The position numbers were made by a program, and so were the translations under genes. DNA of 64,000 nt from a virus: the IMG/VR virus record IMGVR_UViG_3300030329_001630, positions 1-64,000 of that record; one strand, 5' to 3'. The notes below the pieces were generated by a model. That model was not told the DNA's origin. It saw only the letters and a list, made by a program, of their open reading frames with translations, and made no database searches. This document shows, piece by piece, positions 59,501-64,000 of the stretch; the first letter of the stretch is position 1; each line of letters starts with the position of its first letter.

Positions 59501-61401
59501 CTTACCCCCAACTGCCAACCTTCTATAAGACCGGTTGATCTTCGTTGGTCTCCTTCTCTTACTTCCGCTACCGTTTCTGGGGAAGTTGCTAAAAGTATTC
59601 CGTTATCTTGGGCTATTTTTCGTACATCTTCAGCCGCTCTTTGTTTTTCTTCTGGAGAAGACTGATCTGGGTTAGCTACTAAAACGTTTCTTGCCATTGA
59701 CAGTTTTTGCCGCCGGTCAGTTTCCATTTTTGTGAGCATACCTGTTCCAAAGTGAAACATATAATCCATAGGCGAAGGGGAGTAAGCCGCGTTTATTAAC
59801 CTATTTTCTAGACCTTCTAAAATAACAGACGTATTATCTACAGGTCCGTCCGTTAGCTTAGTCAAAATATCTACCTCATTCCCCTTTGCGGGTGCTTTTC
59901 GCTCTGTATCTACCTCGGCCTCTATAACCTGAGTAGAAACTTCTGCATCATCCGCTGATGGGGTATTCACCGCTGGGTTTCTGGCTTGTTCGTAGGAATC
60001 CATAAAAATTCCCCCGCTTTGGGCATCTAATCCAGCCGATACTTCGGCTCGTACAGTAGCGTCATTGGCTTCTACAATAATGTTACGCCAAGAGTTTATA
60101 CGCCCAATATAGGCAGCCGCATCTTCTTTCGGAATTGGATCTCCCTCAGGAATAGTCGCAATTTTCTTAGCGTCTTCTACTTCTTTTTGTCTTTCTGGAG
60201 AAAGACTTTCAAACCACATTTGAACAGGCGCAGAGTTCCAATCAATATTATTAATTTCTTGACTAAGGATATTACCATCCACCGTTTTTAAAATATAAGC
60301 CTGATGTCCGCCTAAAAGTTTACCTACTTGTCCTAATTTATAGAGATCTGCTCCTCTTTCTCCTGTGGACTCCGCACCACGGGCAATAAGAGATCTAATA
60401 GGATTTCTTGTTTTGTAGGTGTCACCGAACGTCGTAAGCCAGTTTTCTTTAAAAACCGTTTCAGAAGGAGTATTAATAAGATTATCTAATTTAACAGCAA
60501 AAGTAATTTCTCTATTTGTGACTTCACGTTCCAGTTTCTTATCAGTAGCAAACTGGGATGCCATGATTTCAATATCTTGGTAATAAAGGCTACCTTCGTC
60601 AGGTATTTCGTCTTCTTCAAAAGAATTTAAAATCCAGTTTCGTACAAAATCCGGGGTCTCTAAATCTTCTGGTTCTAATCCGGGTTCTTGTTGAAGAAGA
60701 ACTAAAGCCCTTTGAGCATTTAACTGATTTGTGGTCCTAACATTTTCTGTTGCTTTTACTGTAGCTTTATCTACTTCTTGCCCAATAAGCTCTTTAATCC
60801 CTTGTGCATATTGGGGATATCTTTCCGTTAAAGAATCTAAAGCATCTTCCCACATCATCATTTGAGATTCTGCTGACCTATCTAAAGTATTCTTTTTAAC
60901 CTCAGCAATAGCATTAGAAATATTTTCCGTATCTGTTAAAGCCTCACTACGGGTTCCATAAACAATTGACTGTATTTCTGCTTTACTTTTTCCACCAACA
61001 GTTACAGCCTTATCTTGTACACCAGCCCACAGGAGTTTCTTTTCCCAGTCTTTTTCTTTTTCGGGTATCTTTTGAGCGTCAATTTTAGCTTCTTCAATTC
61101 TAGCAATTTCTCTTTCTCTCTCGTCTTCAACAAGGGCTGAATCAAATTGTACTTTTTTTACTTTTGCGTAGTCTTGAGTACCCGTAGTAATACCCTCTGC
61201 TGCTGCTAAAATAAGATCAACTGGAGTAATATCATCGGTGGCAAAAGCAAGAGGGGAATCTTTTCCAAAAGTTGTTCCTAAGTTTTCTGATTGGGCGACT
61301 CTTTTTGGTGTGATTAACTCTCTTGTTTGCATTTCTTGGTTAAAAGGTAAATTAGCGTCGATTCTACCTGTACCTTCTTCTCTTTGCTTTTTAATAGGCA
61401 T
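56515..61401 (-). CDS. Internal virion protein (gp15 position)
   Basis: A 1628-residue protein, about twice T7 gp15 (747 aa). It is helical and charged throughout, with Gln/Asp/Glu-rich runs, and has an aromatic C-terminus (DYASNGYMALSGGQSRNLLD). AAGGAG lies 8 nt before ATG 61401. Position between the gp14-like and giant genes supports a place in the ejection apparatus. No enzyme motif seen. Confidence 0.75.
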   Translation of the reverse strand: MPIKKQREEGTGRIDANLPFNQEMQTRELITPKRVAQSENLGTTFGKDSPLAFATDDITPVDLILAAAEGITTGTQDYAKVKKVQFDSALVEDEREREIARIEEAKIDAQKIPEKEKDWEKKLLWAGVQDKAVTVGGKSKAEIQSIVYGTRSEALTDTENISNAIAEVKKNTLDRSAESQMMMWEDALDSLTERYPQYAQGIKELIGQEVDKATVKATENVRTTNQLNAQRALVLLQQEPGLEPEDLETPDFVRNWILNSFEEDEIPDEGSLYYQDIEIMASQFATDKKLEREVTNREITFAVKLDNLINTPSETVFKENWLTTFGDTYKTRNPIRSLIARGAESTGERGADLYKLGQVGKLLGGHQAYILKTVDGNILSQEINNIDWNSAPVQMWFESLSPERQKEVEDAKKIATIPEGDPIPKEDAAAYIGRINSWRNIIVEANDATVRAEVSAGLDAQSGGIFMDSYEQARNPAVNTPSADDAEVSTQVIEAEVDTERKAPAKGNEVDILTKLTDGPVDNTSVILEGLENRLINAAYSPSPMDYMFHFGTGMLTKMETDRRQKLSMARNVLVANPDQSSPEEKQRAAEDVRKIAQDNGILLATSPETVAEVREGDQRRSTGLIEGWQLGVSTSFTENSYPYEFMSWSRNNVPKEINASVRNAVAEISEFEILPAILEKHGYSVPDQETTEAGDFTYFPNMDYLTSVQGAIDDSTREGQDKFQGQDELLVELTRAQEILDNLKTDLRTTALTARTKNGQPLFVQSDDKTKLNIDNPDVFESLVESVVMSEGSARNPQTTVVLDNHLKGIASRINNVEDKDLAAYLEGGDDPALDNDFEIVRRLTNSFNDQGIAYVPRELKRTFFTGILPTLMGMNSDNDKAFFNRFYERSRTPDASEKWRSMIVDKMLIESTSVVPIRLEGNESDSRIGPQRDTYVNNHIRFFNWMENPPTHLTPNPAFIADMRVSNPSANIGYLYKTLGGPNNMGMLAPHLSTSRGEVKDSDVDYSHHWNTNMPYYGNEDAHRGEANKFVSQLLHSFTPEGDVGPSPQQVDTLSELTMKALLDVVHDGANAELRDGFDDVSEVKAIYNHTMGGGRPIETILDDDTGRTIVSSLPNRSQITIQLVPTWNTSVVGSEGDTTRRVFRKRTPGSDARAKWFASKNGEYYKGNHHELTEAIIKDIKEGHLEISVSIIPLNAEEVSEAHPTFRVLDPPLDSETNQVMTDPLYMFFDPKLELASRERGDHFSASKSPVPAGARLATSEIGRKRLEGQLSQMELGTGEMSVSLMSAGINYQGGAEKYQETYKSQTDTIGTTKVFTQDTTVRSSIPGVMTGGSPLSGEGLAAYDVTEYGSNRASQEQQMIGYELAVRALQDYAQTEEYAEATPEERRKTVIGLLEVIKTDMFEAGLDQKTNVIVRPRIKAVLSRGKAGDNVTYVGKVSVGNPEDLSQVASSEAKRFFTIPDEVLKLYDAAVYQSQKRNLGRINYDVKQNVEPALNAVVDFTQWMTGQKGSIYQGGDAYPRMSSENTSWLRLNDRSNPEWEGHPSWAVSRTFAHPKEWINTDYASNGYMALSGGQSRNLLDHYPSLGFPWNLIIPGLGGSIEKQERNATMATNVNRFILGDTNTR

Positions 61402-61413
61402 TGTTGATCTCCT

Positions 61414-62118
61414 TTATTGTTGAATAGTGATCGGTGTCCAGCCACCGCCGCCACCGCCGCCGCCAGCCATCCCTCCGCTATATTGCTGGGCAGCATTCAA
61501 AGCACCGTAAATGCCTCCTACCATAGAAATTCCTTGAGCAGCACCTTTAATGCCTCCCATCATGGTAGCCATACCGACATCTTGCATCTGGGGAGGCAGG
61601 CCCGGAATAAAGGCACCCATCGTAGTGGTAGATAAATCTGTGCCTTGTCGGAGATTATTTTCATAGTTTTGTTTTAAAGCTCTCGATGCGTTTATCTTAG
61701 AGAAAAACTCATTCTTCCAGTTTTCTCCTCCCTGTAATTCCATTTGCTTTTTAATCTGCTGGGCAGTACCAGAGGATAAACTCATTTTAGCTGAAAGCTG
61801 TGAAGTAACAGATGAGTTAATAGCTTTTTGCTGTTTACTTAATTGTTTAGCTCTTTGTTCAAAAGTTTTTGCTAAATCAATTTGCTGTAATGCGTAATTT
61901 CTAGTTGATGCTTCAAATAAATGTCTATTTTGGGCATTTCTTGCTGCGTTTTTTTGTGCTACCTGTACCTGCTGCTCCCCATAACGCCAAGCCTCTAAAG
62001 CTGTATTATGATTATATTGCCCCATTGCCGCCGCGTTTTGAGATTTTGCAGCAGAGTTAGCGGCATATGCGCCGACACCTGCCATAGCTACCGCACCAAC
62101 TGCTAATGCTACACCCAT
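61414..62118 (-). CDS. Internal virion protein B (gp14-like)
   Basis: A 234-residue protein. Ala-rich N-terminus with a hydrophobic start (ALAVGAVAMAGVGAYAANSA) and long Gln/Ala helices (QVQVAQKNAARNAQ; QRAKQLSKQQKAINSS), a Gly-rich end (GGGGGGGW). This is the type of T7 gp14 (196 aa), which forms an outer-membrane pore on ejection. GGAG lies 8 nt before the ATG. Confidence 0.78.
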   Translation of the reverse strand: MGVALAVGAVAMAGVGAYAANSAAKSQNAAAMGQYNHNTALEAWRYGEQQVQVAQKNAARNAQNRHLFEASTRNYALQQIDLAKTFEQRAKQLSKQQKAINSSVTSQLSAKMSLSSGTAQQIKKQMELQGGENWKNEFFSKINASRALKQNYENNLRQGTDLSTTTMGAFIPGLPPQMQDVGMATMMGGIKGAAQGISMVGGIYGALNAAQQYSGGMAGGGGGGGGWTPITIQQ

Positions 62119-62119
62119 A

Positions 62120-62611
62120 TTATTTCTCCATAAATTTGATTATCTTATTTATATTATTAGAAAGATCCTCAGTATACACCCTAAGTATGGGACAGTTAGC
62201 TTCCTCTAATACTCTAGACAGACACCACCTAGACCAATCAATAATGTCAGTAACTGGATTAAAAGGATTATAAAAATTTACTAATTTCTGTTCCTTTTCT
62301 TCTACCCTAATGACACTCTTATCTTGTTGTTGTCTATCTTGTCTTTCCAAGACAACCATACGGTCTATGTTATATACTGGGGTTTTTAGCAACGAGCTAG
62401 GCCAAAGTTTTATAATCTTATTTTTCCATCTATCTGTATTAATATATTTATTTACTTCAATAGGATGAGGCTCCCAATAACCATCGGGGTTTTCGTCCCT
62501 AGCTGTAAATTCCCAAAACTTTCTACCTATTACAGGTAACCCTGAATCTCGTAAAGATTTCATTACAAAAGAAGAACCGACACGCGGTCCTATTCCCGTT
62601 ACAATTCTCAT
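62120..62611 (-). CDS. Sulfotransferase-like P-loop protein
   Basis: A 163-residue protein. It starts MRIVTGIGPRVGSSFVMKSL, like the phosphosulfate-binding loop (G-x-P-R-S-G-T-S) of sulfotransferases, then ENPDGYWE and RMVVLERQDR, which occupy places of family motifs. It is shorter than normal sulfotransferases. GAGG lies before ATG 62611, which overlaps the terminase stop (ATGA). Substrate unknown. Confidence 0.55.
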   Translation of the reverse strand: MRIVTGIGPRVGSSFVMKSLRDSGLPVIGRKFWEFTARDENPDGYWEPHPIEVNKYINTDRWKNKIIKLWPSSLLKTPVYNIDRMVVLERQDRQQQDKSVIRVEEKEQKLVNFYNPFNPVTDIIDWSRWCLSRVLEEANCPILRVYTEDLSNNINKIIKFMEK

Positions 62612-64000
62612 TGTTTAAATTTCCTCAACAACCTATTCCTAAACGGCTCGGGGGTCTTCATCCGAAACTCCTTACCGTTAACTTCTACTTTACCAATAGT
62701 ACGGTCATAGGCAATAGCCATAATACGCCTATCGTCGTTCATCCAGTCTTTCACTACGGCCTCCTGACGGGCGATCTCAGACGTTTCAATCATCTTATCG
62801 ACGTTGACCCCCATTGCTTCCTCCCAATAGCTCACAGAGGCTGCTAGTGCGTCTACGCGGTCATCGTGAGCAAGGCTTCCCCGTACCTCTGTGATACGAG
62901 TTATTTGTTTCTGGGTCTTTTCCTGACGGATAGACTTTCGGTCAATAACTAAACGATGGGAAGCCATGACTGGTTCAAGGGTATCGATAATTCTTTTATT
63001 CTTATTTCCGGTGACCCGATACTCTTCGATTCCCGCTTTACAGCCCATGCGCTGCATGACGGGCAGCAGAATCTGACCGAACATAGCGTCACCAAAGTTT
63101 GACTCAAATCGAATTAACTTTACATCCGTTTCGATTGCGACTTGTACGATCTTTTTAAGCGTCCCTTCGTCGTACCCACCTTCGTAACCCAATAGCTCCG
63201 TAACAAAAACATAACCATTAAGATAACCACTAACGCAAACGGCTGTTTCATCAGCCCCTCTTCCGCTTGGGTCAATATGCATGACTTTTTGGACATAAGG
63301 TTGGTAATTTTGAGAAATCCACATAGGTTCATAAATGACATCTCCGCTTAACCCAAAAGAGGGCATTGATTTATTAATCTGTTTAGAGGCCCACACTACT
63401 TTCTCGGGGGCTACCTCATAATCAAGATCTAATACCACCAAATCAGCCAACTTAAGAGGATATCTTTCGGCATCCGCTAAGGTCGTATCGAGGTGGTAGT
63501 GCAAAGAAAACAATTTAGGTCCAACTTTTGCTTTACGCTCCATTAGGAGATCCAGCGGGAATCGCTCAGGTTGAGTGGATTCTCCGGGCTGAAGATCTAA
63601 TTCTTTAATGTAATCCGCGCAGTTTTCAATCTGACCTTCTACAGAAGCGTCAGGCATCAGAGCCGGGAACTTGTGGATCGGATACCCATCAGCCATCTTA
63701 CGGTAGATAGACTCCGAGGTTTGAGGCGTACCCAGAATGCGTACACCGCCTTCTCCGGGGTTACGGATCTGCTCGATCTCCCAGACTTTCGTGAGAAGCC
63801 GCTCACGGCTCTCTGCCGTCTCGGAGTTCTTTTCGATCTCCACATCATCTAGAATCACCCAATCGGCGTGTGACCCGGTTATCTGGCCTGTAACACCACG
63901 GGCAAAGCAACTCATATCCTGACCGTGGGCAGTACGGTTTTCGACGTTGAATCCAAAAGCATTATCCTTAGTGTTTGGTCCGGGTTCCATGTGTTGACAA
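62608..64000 (-). CDS. Terminase large subunit, N-terminus beyond window
   Basis: The frame continues past the right edge, so the start is outside; ATG 63990 is only the first Met in the window. Seen: FARGVTGQITGSHADWVILDDVE (Walker B), ILGTPQ (coupling motif), and the nuclease HIDPSGRGADETA, RFESNFGD and HDDRVDALA, which bear metal-binding Asp. This is the T7 gp19 pattern; the Walker A part is missing here. It packages DNA into the head with the portal. Confidence 0.92.
   Translation of the reverse strand, partial: CQHMEPGPNTKDNAFGFNVENRTAHGQDMSCFARGVTGQITGSHADWVILDDVEIEKNSETAESRERLLTKVWEIEQIRNPGEGGVRILGTPQTSESIYRKMADGYPIHKFPALMPDASVEGQIENCADYIKELDLQPGESTQPERFPLDLLMERKAKVGPKLFSLHYHLDTTLADAERYPLKLADLVVLDLDYEVAPEKVVWASKQINKSMPSFGLSGDVIYEPMWISQNYQPYVQKVMHIDPSGRGADETAVCVSGYLNGYVFVTELLGYEGGYDEGTLKKIVQVAIETDVKLIRFESNFGDAMFGQILLPVMQRMGCKAGIEEYRVTGNKNKRIIDTLEPVMASHRLVIDRKSIRQEKTQKQITRITEVRGSLAHDDRVDALAASVSYWEEAMGVNVDKMIETSEIARQEAVVKDWMNDDRRIMAIAYDRTIGKVEVNGKEFRMKTPEPFRNRLLRKFKQ

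Noticed and set aside
1-64000. CRISPR array, integrase or insertion sequence
   Set aside because: No regularly spaced repeats, recombinase motifs or terminal inverted repeats were seen.

Overview
The window is most of the genome of a tailed phage with T7-type (podovirus) core genes. Every confident gene lies on the minus strand, so the gene order runs from high to low coordinates. Recognisable hallmarks are a single-subunit T7-like RNA polymerase, a fused zinc-primase/helicase, a family A DNA polymerase, a gp2.5-like SSB, and a T7-order portal / scaffold / capsid / gp11 / gp12 / fibre block. Two genes are cut by the window edges: the large terminase at the right and a Cys-rich tail protein at the left. 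The contig may therefore be circular or continue on both sides.

Layout in the direction of transcription. 64000-42284: terminase large subunit, a sulfotransferase-like protein, then three internal-virion (ejection) proteins of 234, 1628 and a giant 4735 residues. 42283-32242: an accessory region of about 30 short genes, beginning with tandem T7-like promoter sequences, a holin-like protein and a secreted protein ending in a dockerin-like module typical of planctomycetes; it also holds three terminator or hairpin elements, ThyX and a DUF932 protein. 32241-31255: three tRNA genes (Lys-UUU, Arg-UCU, Leu-UAA) around a citrate-synthase-like protein, then a small basic protein. 31337-18436: RNA polymerase, a FliA-like sigma factor, metallophosphoesterase, SSB, RusA resolvase, primase-helicase, DNA polymerase, a papain-like hydrolase, nucleotide kinase, 5'-3' exonuclease and an adenosylcobalamin-type ribonucleotide reductase. 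18427-1: small overlapping genes, portal, scaffold, capsid, a strong terminator, gp11-like and much enlarged gp12-like tail proteins, tail fibre, and the Cys-rich protein.

How it fits together: the phage supplies its own nucleotides (class II RNR, ThyX, dNMP kinase), replicates with a T7-type core, and transcribes with its own polymerase. It carries a sigma-like protein as well, which T7 lacks. The ejection apparatus is many times larger than that of T7. The host is not shown directly. The secreted dockerin-like C-terminus (about 41450-41560) points to a planctomycete, while GC-rich codons in the capsid, SSB and DUF932 genes and phage tRNAs for A-ending codons suggest a host with higher GC than the phage. 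No canonical endolysin, integrase or CRISPR array is visible.
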